Assembly (NCBI RefSeq): GCF_002078175.1
Contig: NZ_MWFK01000001.1
Coordinates: 5,208,001 to 5,272,000 of the forward strand
Length of the DNA stretch: 64,000 nt
Origin: Streptomyces sp. M41(2017)
GTDB taxonomy: Bacteria; Actinomycetota; Actinomycetes; Streptomycetales; Streptomycetaceae
Direction: 5' to 3'
In this document: positions 34,879-43,739 of the stretch, piece after piece
Layout: each line of letters starts with the position of its first letter
How positions within the stretch are numbered: position 1 is the first letter of the stretch
Made by a program: the position numbers and the translations under genes
Notes under the pieces: model-generated
The model's input: the letters and a program-made list of their open reading frames with translations, nothing else
What the model was told of the DNA's origin: nothing
Database searches by the model: none

Positions 34879-37098
34879 TCATCGCTCCTTGACCAGCGTG
34901 GCGTAGGGCCCGCCGGCGGCCACCAGCGCGTCGTGCCGGCCGCGTTCCACGACCGTTCCGTGTTCGAGCACGACGATCTCGTCGCTGTCCCGCACGGTGC
35001 TGAGCCGATGGGCGATCACCACGCAGGCGCAGCCGCGCCGCCGCAGGTTGTCCATGACCGTCTGCTCGGTCTCCGCGTCGAGGGCGCTCGTCACCTCGTC
35101 GAGGACGAGGATGCTCGGCCTGCGGACCAACGCCCGCGCGATCTCCAGGCGTTGACGCTGCCCGCCGGAGAAGTTGCGGCCGTCCTGCTCGACCCTGCTG
35201 TGGATGCCGCCGGGGCGCCGCGTCACCACGTCGTGGAGCGCCGCGTCCCGCAGCGCGGTGACCACCGCGTCGTCCGGGATGGAGGGGTCCCACAGCGCGA
35301 CGTTGTCCCGCACGGTCCCCTCGAAGAGGAAGACGTCCTGGTCGACGAAGGACACGGACGACGCCAGCGCGCCGCGCGGGATGTCCTCCAGGAGCCGTCC
35401 GTCGATGCGGATCGTGCCCTCCCACGGCGCGTACAGGCCCGAGATCAGCCGGGAGACGGTCGACTTGCCGCTGCCCGACCCGCCGACCAGCGCGACCTGC
35501 CGGCCGGGGCCCACGGTCAGCGAGAAGCCGCTGAGCAGCGGCTTGTCGAGCGGGCTGTAGCCGAACGTGATGTTCTCCAGCTCGACATGGCCCTGCAGGC
35601 GCCGGGTGGACTCCCCGTCGCCGGGCCGGGCGTACAGCGGGTCCGTCTGGAAGTTCTCGACGTCCTTCAGCCGGGCCACGTCGGCGGCGAAGTCCTGGAT
35701 GCGGCCCGCGACCCCGTTCAGCCGGGTGAGCGGCGCGGTGAAGCGGGTGACGAGCGCCTGGAAGGCGACCAGCAGCCCCACGGAGATGTGCCCCTCGACC
35801 GCGCGCAGACCGCCGATCCACAGGATCAGCGCGCTGTTGAGCGTCGCGAGGGTCGGGGCGACGACACCCAGCCATGCGCTCGGCACCCCGAGGCGCTGCT
35901 GCTCCTCCAGGGTGGTGGCGTGCTGTCCGGCCCACTTGCGGAAGTAGCCGTCCTCGCCGCCCGTCGCCTTCATCGTCTCGATCAGCTGCAGCCCGGTGTA
36001 GGCGGTGTTGGTCAGCCGGGCGGTGTCGGCACGCAGCTTGGCGGTGCGGGTCGCGCGCAGCCGGATCACCACGCGCATGGCGACCACGTTCAGCAGGGCC
36101 ACGCCGATCCCGACGGCCGTGAGCTGCGGGTCGTAGGAGTAGAGCAGCACGGCGTACAGGACGACGACGATCGCGTCGACGCCGGCGGCCGCGAGGTCGC
36201 GGGCCAGCGTCTCGGCCACCGCGTCGTTCGACTGGAGGCGCTGCACCAGGTCCGCGGGGCTGCGCTGGGAGAAGAACGTGACGGGCAGGCGCAGCAGATG
36301 GCGCAGGAACCGGGCGCTGGAGAGCGTCGAGGAGATGATGCGCCCCCGCAGCAGGTTCGCCTGCTGCAGCCAGGTGAGCACGACGGTGAGCAGCACGGAG
36401 GCACCCATCGACGCGAACAGCACGCCGAGCAGCGAACTCTGACCGCCGATCAGATACTGGTCGATGTACGTCCGGCTGAGCGCCGGTACGGCCGCGCCGA
36501 CGGCCACCAGCAGCAGACTCGCGAGGACGGCCGCGGGCATCGTGCCGGAGGTTCCGCGCAGGCGGGCCGGCATCGCGCCCAGGATGCCCGGCCTGCGGCC
36601 TCCGGTGCGGAACTCCGGGCCCGGCTCCATGACCAGGACGACTCCGGTGAAGCTGGTGTCGAAGTCCTCCATGGGCACGAACCGGCGGCCCTTGCCCGGG
36701 TCGTTGATGTGCACGCCGCGCCGTCCGAACCGGCGGCCCATGCCGTCGTACACGACGTAGTGGTTGAACTCCCAGAACAAAATCGCGGGCGCCCGCACCT
36801 CGGCGAGCGCGGCGGTGTCCATCTGCATGCCCTTGGCGGTGAGGCCGTAACCGCGCGCCGCCTTCAGCAGGTTGCTGGCCCGGGAGCCGTCCCGCGAGAC
36901 ACCGCACGCGATGCGCAGTTCTTCGAGCGGGATGTGCCGGCCGTGGTGCCCGAGCACCATGGCGAGGGAGGCCGCGCCGCATTCGACCGCCTCCATCTGG
37001 AGCACCGTGGGCGTGCGCACGGCCCGGACGCGGCTCTTGGGCACCGCGCGGCGGGGCGGCGCGGCACGGCGTCTGCCGCGGGTGTCGGTGGTGGTCAC
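34879..37098 (-). CDS. NHLP-type export ABC transporter with C39 double-glycine peptidase
   Basis: About 739 aa from GTG 37098, which overlaps the stop of the HlyD gene (GTGA). The N-terminal C39 peptidase has its catalytic Cys in LQMEAVECGAASLAMVLG, His in FWEFNHYVVYDG and Asp in GVHINDPGKGRR. Six membrane spans follow (about 165-430). The ATPase has Walker A VGGSGSGKSTVSRLISGL, signature FSGGQRQRLEIARALVRRP and Walker B ILVLDEVTSALDAETE. It should cleave the precursor after Gly-Gly and export the peptide. The precursor encoded two genes upstream has a matching leader. Confidence 0.93.
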   Translation of the reverse strand: MTTTDTRGRRRAAPPRRAVPKSRVRAVRTPTVLQMEAVECGAASLAMVLGHHGRHIPLEELRIACGVSRDGSRASNLLKAARGYGLTAKGMQMDTAALAEVRAPAILFWEFNHYVVYDGMGRRFGRRGVHINDPGKGRRFVPMEDFDTSFTGVVLVMEPGPEFRTGGRRPGILGAMPARLRGTSGTMPAAVLASLLLVAVGAAVPALSRTYIDQYLIGGQSSLLGVLFASMGASVLLTVVLTWLQQANLLRGRIISSTLSSARFLRHLLRLPVTFFSQRSPADLVQRLQSNDAVAETLARDLAAAGVDAIVVVLYAVLLYSYDPQLTAVGIGVALLNVVAMRVVIRLRATRTAKLRADTARLTNTAYTGLQLIETMKATGGEDGYFRKWAGQHATTLEEQQRLGVPSAWLGVVAPTLATLNSALILWIGGLRAVEGHISVGLLVAFQALVTRFTAPLTRLNGVAGRIQDFAADVARLKDVENFQTDPLYARPGDGESTRRLQGHVELENITFGYSPLDKPLLSGFSLTVGPGRQVALVGGSGSGKSTVSRLISGLYAPWEGTIRIDGRLLEDIPRGALASSVSFVDQDVFLFEGTVRDNVALWDPSIPDDAVVTALRDAALHDVVTRRPGGIHSRVEQDGRNFSGGQRQRLEIARALVRRPSILVLDEVTSALDAETEQTVMDNLRRRGCACVVIAHRLSTVRDSDEIVVLEHGTVVERGRHDALVAAGGPYATLVKER

Positions 37099-37904
37099 GG
37101 CAGGAGCCAATCGACGGGGCGCTGGTCGGCCAGCCGGATCGAACCCGTGGCGAGGGACATCGAGGTGAGCGGGAAGGGGGGTCCGTCGGACGAGGACCAC
37201 TTCAGTCCGCTCCTGGTGCCGGACGACCGGTCGAGCCGTACCAGGACGGCGACGGGTCTGCCCTTCTTGCTGAACTGCTCGCCGAGTTGGTCGTCACCGA
37301 GGTAGGCGGCGATCTGCTGCCGGGTCTGCACACTGCGTCCGACGGTCGCGACACGGCCGCGCAGCACGCCGTACCGCTGGGCGGGCACGGACTGGACGGA
37401 GAGGTCGACGGAGGCGTTCGCGGGAAGGGCCGCGGCGCTCTCGGCGGGGACGTAGACCGTCGCGTACAGCGGGTCGTCGGCGTGCGCGACCTTCTCCACG
37501 GACGCCACGTTCGCGCCGGTCGAGATGATCGCGCCGATGGTGGCGGCGAGCGCGGTGACGCGGCCCGCGGCGACCGTGCGCACCACGGTCGTGGTGCCCC
37601 GCGCGGTGCGGACCTCGACCACCGGGGCGTTCGCGGGGAGCCGCTCACCCTCCTTCGCGACGACGGAGGTGACCTGGCCGGCGACGGGGCTCTGCAGGAG
37701 GTAACTGCCCTGGCCGTGCGTCAGGACGGCGGGCGCGCTCACGGTGGAGGAGACGGTGCCGGTCACGGCCCACACGGAGGCGGCGGCCATGACGACGACG
37801 GTCACGGACAGCACGAGCCAGCCCTGCGGGCGGGCGAAGCGCACCGGGAGGTCGAGTTCCTCGGGCGACTGGAGCTTGGCGAGGGCCTGTTGACGGAACT
37901 GCAC
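37095..37904 (-). CDS. HlyD-type membrane fusion protein of peptide export system
   Basis: 269 aa. The short cytoplasmic N-terminus (FRQQALAKLQSPEELDLPV) precedes one membrane span (GWLVLSVTVVVMAAASVWAV). An extracellular biotinyl-lipoyl-like barrel follows (LLQSPVAGQVTSVVAKEG; AAGRVTALAATIGAIISTG), then a beta domain. The N-terminal LQSPEELD segment is the usual start of NHLP-system HlyD proteins. It is short, with little helical hairpin, as expected where no outer membrane must be crossed. It is coupled to the C39 transporter by a 4-bp overlap and lies 103 bp after the precursor gene. Confidence 0.87.
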   Translation of the reverse strand: MQFRQQALAKLQSPEELDLPVRFARPQGWLVLSVTVVVMAAASVWAVTGTVSSTVSAPAVLTHGQGSYLLQSPVAGQVTSVVAKEGERLPANAPVVEVRTARGTTTVVRTVAAGRVTALAATIGAIISTGANVASVEKVAHADDPLYATVYVPAESAAALPANASVDLSVQSVPAQRYGVLRGRVATVGRSVQTRQQIAAYLGDDQLGEQFSKKGRPVAVLVRLDRSSGTRSGLKWSSSDGPPFPLTSMSLATGSIRLADQRPVDWLLP

Positions 37905-38007
37905 GGAGCTTCCCTCACCTGTTTGGAGAGACGTACGGCACCCGGAAGTCCCGGAACCGGGGGGCGGTTCCGGGACTCCGCGGTGTGAAGCGCGATCCAG
38001 CGACCGG

Positions 38008-38223
38008 TCAGAGACCGGCGACCAGGCCGGTGACCGCGCCGGTGTTCAGGCCGGTCGCACCCTCGACGGTGCCGACGACCGTGCCCACGACGCCCGAGAC
38101 CGGGACGACGCCGTCGACCAGGTCGGTGACGGTGCCCACGGCGTTCAGCGCGAGGCCGCCCGAGACGTTGTCGAGGTCGGCGTCGGAGATCTCGGCGGTC
38201 TGGAAACGGGGGGTGGAGTTCAT
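38008..38223 (-). CDS. Double-glycine peptide precursor, glycine-zipper core
   Basis: 71 aa; ATG 38223 has AAGGGA upstream. Leader of 23 residues, with a classic double-glycine pattern before the cut: Ile -12, Ser -11, Asp -8, Leu -7, Val -4, Gly -2, Gly -1 (EISDADLDNVSGG). The 48-residue core is Gly/Val/Thr/Leu/Ala, with three acidic residues and no Cys, Lys, Arg, His, Trp, Phe or Tyr. Gly recurs every fourth residue in two runs (core 24-28-32 and 35-39-43-47), a glycine zipper suited to packing membrane helices. It heads the export operon. No modification enzyme is nearby, so the peptide may be secreted unmodified, as a bacteriocin or as another membrane-active or signalling peptide. Confidence 0.88.
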   Translation of the reverse strand: MNSTPRFQTAEISDADLDNVSGGLALNAVGTVTDLVDGVVPVSGVVGTVVGTVEGATGLNTGAVTGLVAGL

Positions 38224-38903
38224 GATGGAACTTCCCTTCATATGGATATTCACAAGGGGGAGAGCGGCCCCCTCTGGGGACAGACGCGGCCGCCACCGCA
38301 GGAGTGCGGATCCCGTTGCCGGGAGCATTGCTGCGACCTCCGCGGTGCAACGGATCAAAGCACGGGCGCGCCGCGCGCTTCCAATCAACCAGGGCTCCCA
38401 CCTGGGAACTTGAGTGCCGAGTGCGGGGAAGCGTGCAGGTCTCCACACCACGTTGCGGCGAGTTCTTCACACCGTGCGCGGTATCGGCGCACACCTCGGG
38501 TTGCCGCGCGCGCACCGAAGGGGACAGTCCGGCCCAATGACGCGGAGGGGGGCGTGCGCGTGTGCAGATCCCCCGGACGCCGTGACTCCGGTGGGTGCGG
38601 GATGTGCAGATTCGCTGAATCCGGGATTCCGCTCCAGATCGTCGACGGAGGGTCACCGCCCCGACGCGGTGCGTCGCGGGGGGCGTCGCGCGGGGCGGAA
38701 GGTGGCCGGCGCTCCCGCTCGACGGTGGCCGCGCGGCGGAAAGGTCCGTTTGTCGCGCAATCCGTCCCTATGGGCCCGCCAACTCCGGCTCTTTGCAATG
38801 GCAGTTGAACACCCCGCCCGACACTCGCGTATCAACGGGCAACCAGGCGCCCCCAGTCAGCCGCCGGACGGTGGCATCGGCCCCGTCCCCAGGAGGTCAA
38901 GAG
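38224..38903. other. Divergent promoter region between peptide precursor and protease genes
   Basis: 680 bp. Small open frames on both strands lack ribosome sites and have composition unlike the neighbours. The minus-strand precursor leader starts at 38223 and the plus-strand protease ribosome site AGGAGG is at 38891-38896. I see no gene, and no promoter I would defend. Confidence 0.55.
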
Positions 38904-40256
38904 TTGAGTCACAAACGGATACCCAAGCGCAAGGCCGCGATCGCGGTGGGCAGCGTGGCAGCGCTCGGAGCAGCGGCTCTCCTGCTCCCCAACGCCAATG
39001 CCTCGCAGTCGAACGGGGACGACGCCACACCCAGAACGTTCAAGGCGACCGACGTCTCCGACGTCGCCGCGCAGCTCGCCTCCCAGCTGGGCGACGCCTT
39101 CGCGGGGTCGTACTACGACGCCGCGAACAAGCAGCTCGTCGTCAACGTCGTCGGTAACAACAGCAACGTCGTCAACCGGATCGAGCAGGCCGGCGCCGTC
39201 GCCCACCAGGTGCAGAACAGCACGTCCGACCTGCGGGCCGCCGCCAAGACGCTGCGGACGGACGCGACGATCCCCGGCACGGCGTGGTCCGTCGACCCGA
39301 AGACCAACGAGATCCGCGTGACCGCGGACTCCACCGTCACGGGCTCCAAGTGGAACACGCTCACCTCGACGGTCAAGGACCTCGGTTCCGGGGTGGCGAC
39401 CGTCAAGAGGTCGGCGGGCACCTTCAAGACCTTCGTCGACGGCGGCGACGCCATCTTCGGCGGGGGCGCGCGCTGCTCCCTCGGCTTCAACGTCACCGCG
39501 AGCGACGGCAGCCCCGCCTTCCTCACCGCGGGGCACTGCGGGGTTGCCGCCAAGCAGTGGTCGGACGCGCAGGACGGCGCGCCGATCGCCACCGTCGACC
39601 AGGCGACCTTCCCCGGTGACGGCGACTTCGCCCTCGTCAAGTACGACGACCCCGCGACGCAGGCCAACAGCGCGGTCGACGTCGGCAACGGGCAGAGCGT
39701 CCAGATCAACCAGGCGGCCGACGCGGCCGTGGGCCAGCAGGTCTTCCGGATGGGCAGCACCACCGGTCTGAACGACGGCAACGTCACCGGCCTCGACGCC
39801 ACCGTGAACTACCCCGAGGGCACGGTCACCGGTCTCATCCAGACCGACGTGTGCGCCGAGCCCGGCGACAGCGGCGGCTCCCTGTTCACCCAGGACGGCA
39901 GCGCGATCGGCCTCACCTCGGGCGGCAGCGGTGACTGCACCGTCGGCGGCGAGACCTTCTTCCAGCCGGTGACCACCGCCCTCCAGGCGGTCGGCGCGAC
40001 GCTGGGAGCGGGTGACGCCGGCGCCGGCGGCGCGGCGGACCCGAGCGCGGGCGCCGGTGACCAGGCCGGAGCCGGTGACCAGGCGGGCGGCGCGGACGAC
40101 CAGGCCGGCGGAGCGGCGGACGACCAGGCCGGCGGCGCTGCCGACGACCAGGGCGCGGCCGACGACCAAGGGAACGCCGACGATCAGGGCGGCGCGGCCT
40201 ACGGCCAGTCCGGTTCCGGCATGGACGACGGTTCGGGCATGGTGACCACTCCCTGA
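38904..40256 (+). CDS. Secreted streptogrisin-like S1 serine protease with Asp-Gln repeat tail
   Basis: 450 aa from a TTG start at 38904, set by a perfect AGGAGG 7 bp upstream. Signal peptide (KAAIAVGSVAALGAAALLLP), then an alpha-lytic-type prodomain to about residue 175. The chymotrypsin-fold catalytic domain has His in FLTAGHCG, Asp in GDFALVKYDD and Ser in CAEPGDSGGSLF; the Cys pair around GHC and the pair in VCAEP/GDC match streptogrisin B/E disulfides. After the catalytic domain comes a tail of about 85 residues with seven Asp-Gln/Gly-Gln units. It probably acts outside the cell after autocleavage of the prodomain. It is divergent from the peptide-precursor gene and may share its regulation. 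Confidence 0.92.
   Translation: MSHKRIPKRKAAIAVGSVAALGAAALLLPNANASQSNGDDATPRTFKATDVSDVAAQLASQLGDAFAGSYYDAANKQLVVNVVGNNSNVVNRIEQAGAVAHQVQNSTSDLRAAAKTLRTDATIPGTAWSVDPKTNEIRVTADSTVTGSKWNTLTSTVKDLGSGVATVKRSAGTFKTFVDGGDAIFGGGARCSLGFNVTASDGSPAFLTAGHCGVAAKQWSDAQDGAPIATVDQATFPGDGDFALVKYDDPATQANSAVDVGNGQSVQINQAADAAVGQQVFRMGSTTGLNDGNVTGLDATVNYPEGTVTGLIQTDVCAEPGDSGGSLFTQDGSAIGLTSGGSGDCTVGGETFFQPVTTALQAVGATLGAGDAGAGGAADPSAGAGDQAGAGDQAGGADDQAGGAADDQAGGAADDQGAADDQGNADDQGGAAYGQSGSGMDDGSGMVTTP
40053..40198 (+). repeat. Degenerate tandem repeat encoding DQ-AGGAAD units
   Basis: Seven copies of a roughly 15-24-bp unit built on GACGACCAGG with variable Gly/Ala codons. They encode the acidic, Gln-rich C-terminal tail of the protease. 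Such repeats expand and contract easily between strains. Confidence 0.7.
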
Positions 40257-40344
40257 CCCGGCTGAACCCCCTGCCGCCGGTGCCCCCGGTGACGCGGGGC
40301 CACTGATCCGGCCAAGGGAACAGGGATTCCGGCCGGTGGTGGAC

Positions 40345-40374
40345 GGTCCGGCCCTCCGGCGGGAGGGCCGGACC
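40345..40374. terminator. Hairpin terminator after the protease gene
   Basis: Perfect 13-bp arms (40345-40357 with 40362-40374) and a 4-base loop, 88 bp after the stop codon. Confidence 0.6.
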
Positions 40375-40522
40375 ACTCCGCCGTACGCCCGCGCAGGGCA
40401 CCCCCGATGCCGTCCGGCACGTGTTCGACCAGGCCGGCGGGTGAGGCCCCCTCGCAGGCCCGACGCGTTCGGAACGGTCACAGGGGCTGCGCGGGAGCCC
40501 CGGAAGCGCTGTAATTGCGGAC

Positions 40523-42955
40523 GTGGTCAGTGAGGGCGCTACGGAACGCGAAACGCGAACCTCGCGCGCCGAAATCGCCCTGAAGACGCTCACCGCGGAC
40601 CTCGACCCCCGCGAACGGCTGCACCGGCTGCTCGAACAGGCACTCGTCTTCTGCGGTGCCTCCGTCGCCGCCGCCTACGCCCCGAGCGCGGACGGCGACG
40701 AACTCCATCTCGCCGAGTCCGCGGGCGTTCCCCGGACGCTGTACGGCCTGCGGGACAGCTACCCCCTGTCGGGCACGTCCCCCGCCGCCGAGGTGCTGCG
40801 CACCGGGAACCCGAGCTGGCTCGGACCGGACGAGGTGGCCCGCTGCGCCGACGCCCGGCGGCTGCCCTCCCAGGACTTCTCCCTGGCCGTGCTGCCCCTG
40901 CGGGACAACGGCTGCATGGTCGCCGTCACCGAGCGCCCCGGCGGCTTCGGCCCCGAGGAGCGGGCCTGCCTGGCGATGCTCGCCGAGGCCGTGGTCTGCC
41001 CGCCCACCCCGCTGCCCGACGACGCGGACGACCTGCCCGCCAGCTCGTTCACGCTCTCCATGGACAGCGGACACGTCGACGTCGACGACGAGGTCCTCGA
41101 CCTGTTCGGACTGGACCCGGCGGACTTCGACGGCAAGGTCGAGACGCTCCTGTCGATGACCGTGCCCGAGGACCTGCCCTCGCTGATGTCCGCGGTCGAA
41201 CCGGACCACATGTCCCTCGGCGAGCGCGAGCTGGAGTTCCGCATCCTCCAGCCCTCCGGCGGACACCAATGGCTCCGGCTGCGCGCCCGACTGCTTCCCT
41301 CGGGAGAGGGCCGCCCCGCCCGGCTCGTCGGCACGGTCTCCGACGCCTCCAAGCTGCGCTCCGGCCTGAACGACGTGGCCCGCGTCCAGCGGCTCGCCTC
41401 GGCCCTCGCCACCGCCGGCACCGTCCGTGACGTCGGCCAGGCGGTCGTCGACGCCCTGCGAGGGCCCCTCCAGGCCGACCGGATCGCCCTCGCCGAGCTG
41501 GAGGGCGACCGCCTCGTCGTCACCGTCCTCGACCCGCCCGAGCCGGATTCCTGGCCGGAACTGTGGCGCACCGAATGGCGCTCGGAATGGCCCGACGCCC
41601 CCGTCCGCTCGATGCCCACCCTCGAGGCCGCCCTCATCGAGGGACGCCCGGCGATCTGGCCCGCGGGCGCCCCCCTGGAACCGGCGCTCGCCGGCGTCGG
41701 CCCCGGCGGGCTGGCCGTCCTGCCGCTGCCCGCCGCCGGCCGTATGGCGGGCGCCTGTCTCATCGGCTGGGACGCGCCGCACGACTTCGGCCCCGACGAG
41801 CGCGCCCTGCTCACCGCCTCCGCCGGCCTCGCCGGACAGGCGCTGGTGCGCGCCCACGCCTTCGACGCCGAGCACGAACTCATCGGCATGCTCCAGCGGA
41901 CCCTGCTCCCGCGCCGGCTGCCCAAGCTGCCCGGAGCGGTCGCCGTGGCCCGCTATCTGCCGACCACCTCCGGCCTCGACGTCGGCGGCGACTGGTACGA
42001 CGTCATCCCGCTGCCGGACAACCACGTCGCCCTCGTCATCGGCGACGTCCAGGGACACAACGCCTCGGCCGCCACGCTCATGGGCCAGATGCGCACCGCC
42101 TTGCGCGCCTACGCCGTCGAGGGGCACCCGCCGGACGTGGTGGTCTCACTGGCCAACCGGCTCCTGCTGGATCTGGAGACCGACCTCTTCGCCACCTGCT
42201 GCTACGTCGACGTCGACATGGAGGAGGGCTCCGCCTGGTACGTGCGCGCCGGACACCTCCCGCCCGTGCTCCGTCACCCGGACGGCAGAACCGAGGTCCC
42301 CCTGTCCGAACCGGGCCCACCGCTCGGTGTCGTCCGGCAGACCGACTTCCCCATGAGCCCGCTCCGGCTGCAGCCCGGCACCATCCTGGCGCTGACCACG
42401 GACGGCCTGGTCGAGTCCGTCGAGATCGACATCGAGGACGGCCTGAACCGGCTCGCGGCGGGTCTGGCCGGTTCCGACCCCTCCCACCTCGGTCTGGTGG
42501 CGGACGAACTGCTCACGGAGGCCAACCGCTCCGACGACGTGGCCCTCCTCCTGATGCGCTTCGACGGCATGGACGTCCTGCCGCTGCGGGAGAGCTGGAC
42601 CGTCTGGCGGGTCCCCGAGGCGGTCCGGCACGCCCGCCGCTACACCCGGCGGGCGCTGCGCAGCTGGGGCGTCGCCGACCACACGGACGCCGCCCTGCTG
42701 ATCGTGTCGGAACTCGTCACCAACGCCCTGGTCCACACCGACGGGCAGGTCAGGCTCGACCTCACCCTCATCCACCGCCGGCTGCGCATCGCCGTCGCGG
42801 ACAACTCGGCGCGCACCCCGATCAAACCGACGAGCATCGGCTGGGAGGCCACCGGCGGGCGCGGCATCCTCCTCGTCGAGGCGATGTCGGACACCTGGGG
42901 CACGGTCCCGGTGAGCGGCGGCAAGCAGGTCTGGAGCGAACTCTCGCTGGACTGA
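40523..42955 (+). CDS. GAF-PAS-GAF-SpoIIE phosphatase with HATPase domain
   Basis: 810 aa from GTG 40523, with no clear ribosome site. Domains: a GAF-like N-terminus (LVFCGASVAAAYAPSADG, to about 165), a PAS domain (about 180-275, DVDDEVLDLFGLDPADFDG), a GAF (about 290-450), a SpoIIE/PP2C phosphatase (LDVGGDWYDVIPLPDNHVAL, VIGDVQGHNASAA, TTDGLVESV; about 465-690) and a C-terminal anti-sigma-type ATPase (LIVSELVTNALVHTDG, GGRGILLVEAMSD). It probably senses a signal, then dephosphorylates anti-anti-sigma factors and may also phosphorylate them. Same architecture class as the protein at 11262-13637. Confidence 0.9.
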   Translation: MVSEGATERETRTSRAEIALKTLTADLDPRERLHRLLEQALVFCGASVAAAYAPSADGDELHLAESAGVPRTLYGLRDSYPLSGTSPAAEVLRTGNPSWLGPDEVARCADARRLPSQDFSLAVLPLRDNGCMVAVTERPGGFGPEERACLAMLAEAVVCPPTPLPDDADDLPASSFTLSMDSGHVDVDDEVLDLFGLDPADFDGKVETLLSMTVPEDLPSLMSAVEPDHMSLGERELEFRILQPSGGHQWLRLRARLLPSGEGRPARLVGTVSDASKLRSGLNDVARVQRLASALATAGTVRDVGQAVVDALRGPLQADRIALAELEGDRLVVTVLDPPEPDSWPELWRTEWRSEWPDAPVRSMPTLEAALIEGRPAIWPAGAPLEPALAGVGPGGLAVLPLPAAGRMAGACLIGWDAPHDFGPDERALLTASAGLAGQALVRAHAFDAEHELIGMLQRTLLPRRLPKLPGAVAVARYLPTTSGLDVGGDWYDVIPLPDNHVALVIGDVQGHNASAATLMGQMRTALRAYAVEGHPPDVVVSLANRLLLDLETDLFATCCYVDVDMEEGSAWYVRAGHLPPVLRHPDGRTEVPLSEPGPPLGVVRQTDFPMSPLRLQPGTILALTTDGLVESVEIDIEDGLNRLAAGLAGSDPSHLGLVADELLTEANRSDDVALLLMRFDGMDVLPLRESWTVWRVPEAVRHARRYTRRALRSWGVADHTDAALLIVSELVTNALVHTDGQVRLDLTLIHRRLRIAVADNSARTPIKPTSIGWEATGGRGILLVEAMSDTWGTVPVSGGKQVWSELSLD

Positions 42956-42979
42956 CGGCCCGGGTGACACGCTGGGAGG

Positions 42980-43489
42980 GTGCGCCTTCTGCTGCTGTCC
43001 GACACCCACCTGCCGAAGCGGGCCCGCGAACTCCCCGACCCGCTGCTCGCCGACCTTCCGCTCGCCGACGTCGTGATCCACGCGGGGGACTGGGTCGACA
43101 CCGCCACCCTCGACCTGCTGGAGGCCCGCTCCCGCCGGGTGATCGGGGTGTACGGCAACAACGACGGCCCCGAGCTGCGGGCCCGCCTCCCGGAGATCGC
43201 CCGCGCCGACCTGGGCGGCCTGCGCTTCGGCGTCGTCCACGAGACCGGCGCCGCCCAGGGCCGCGAACGGCGCTGCGCGGAGCGCTTCCCCGACCTCGAC
43301 GTCCTGGTGTTCGGCCACAGCCACATCCCCTGGGACACCACCGCGCCGGCGGGCCTGCGGCTGCTGAACCCCGGTTCGCCGACCGACCGGCGCCGGCAGC
43401 CGCACTGCACGTACATGACCGCGACGGTGACCGACGACAGCCGGCTCACCGACGTGACCCTGCACCGGCTGCCCCCGCGCACCGGCTGA
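42980..43489 (+). CDS. YfcE/MJ0936-type metallophosphoesterase
   Basis: 169 aa calcineurin-like phosphatase. Metal-ligand motifs in order: LLSDTHLP (D-x-H), HAGDW (GD), GVYGNNDG (GN-x-D), GVVHETG, and FGHSHIPWD (GH-x-H). Family members hydrolyse phosphodiesters. The GTG start lies 24 bp after the SpoIIE gene stop, with GGGAGG overlapping closely, so it is probably cotranscribed. Physiological substrate unknown. Confidence 0.87.
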   Translation: MRLLLLSDTHLPKRARELPDPLLADLPLADVVIHAGDWVDTATLDLLEARSRRVIGVYGNNDGPELRARLPEIARADLGGLRFGVVHETGAAQGRERRCAERFPDLDVLVFGHSHIPWDTTAPAGLRLLNPGSPTDRRRQPHCTYMTATVTDDSRLTDVTLHRLPPRTG

Positions 43490-43628
43490 CTCCCGGCCGG
43501 CCGCCTGCCTCGTCCCCGGCCGGCCGCCGACCACCGCGGGGCGGGCGTTAAATCCGTTGCTGTCGGTCGGTGCCGCCTGCTGGAGTGGGAGGGAAGCGTT
43601 CACCGGCACCGAATCGAGGAGCACACCC

Positions 43629-43739
43629 ATGCGCGCACCGTTCATGTCCCCCCAGGAAGGAATCACTCCCATTTCGAAGGACATGACACGCGGTGCACTT
43701 GCTGAACCTGGGAATTCTCGCGCACGTAGACGCCGGTAA
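43629..43739 (+). CDS. Candidate 36-aa leader peptide overlapping the ribosomal protection gene start
   Basis: ATG 43629 has a strong GAGGAG site 7 bp upstream, better than that of the downstream gene. The peptide begins MRAPFMSPQEGITPISKDM and ends RARRRR at a TAA at 43737-43739, inside the first codons of the tetracycline-protection gene in another frame. The GTG of that gene (43693) therefore lies within this frame, so ribosomes stalled on the leader could alter its initiation. Coding status is inferred from the ribosome site and overlap only. Confidence 0.45.
   Translation: MRAPFMSPQEGITPISKDMTRGALAEPGNSRARRRR

Noticed and set aside
38008..38223. Lanthipeptide or thiopeptide precursor
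   Set aside because: The core lacks Cys and no lanthionine, YcaO or radical SAM enzyme is encoded nearby.
38385..38798. Possible extra gene between peptide precursor and protease
   Set aside because: Arg/Pro-rich low-complexity translation with no ribosome site or recognisable domain.
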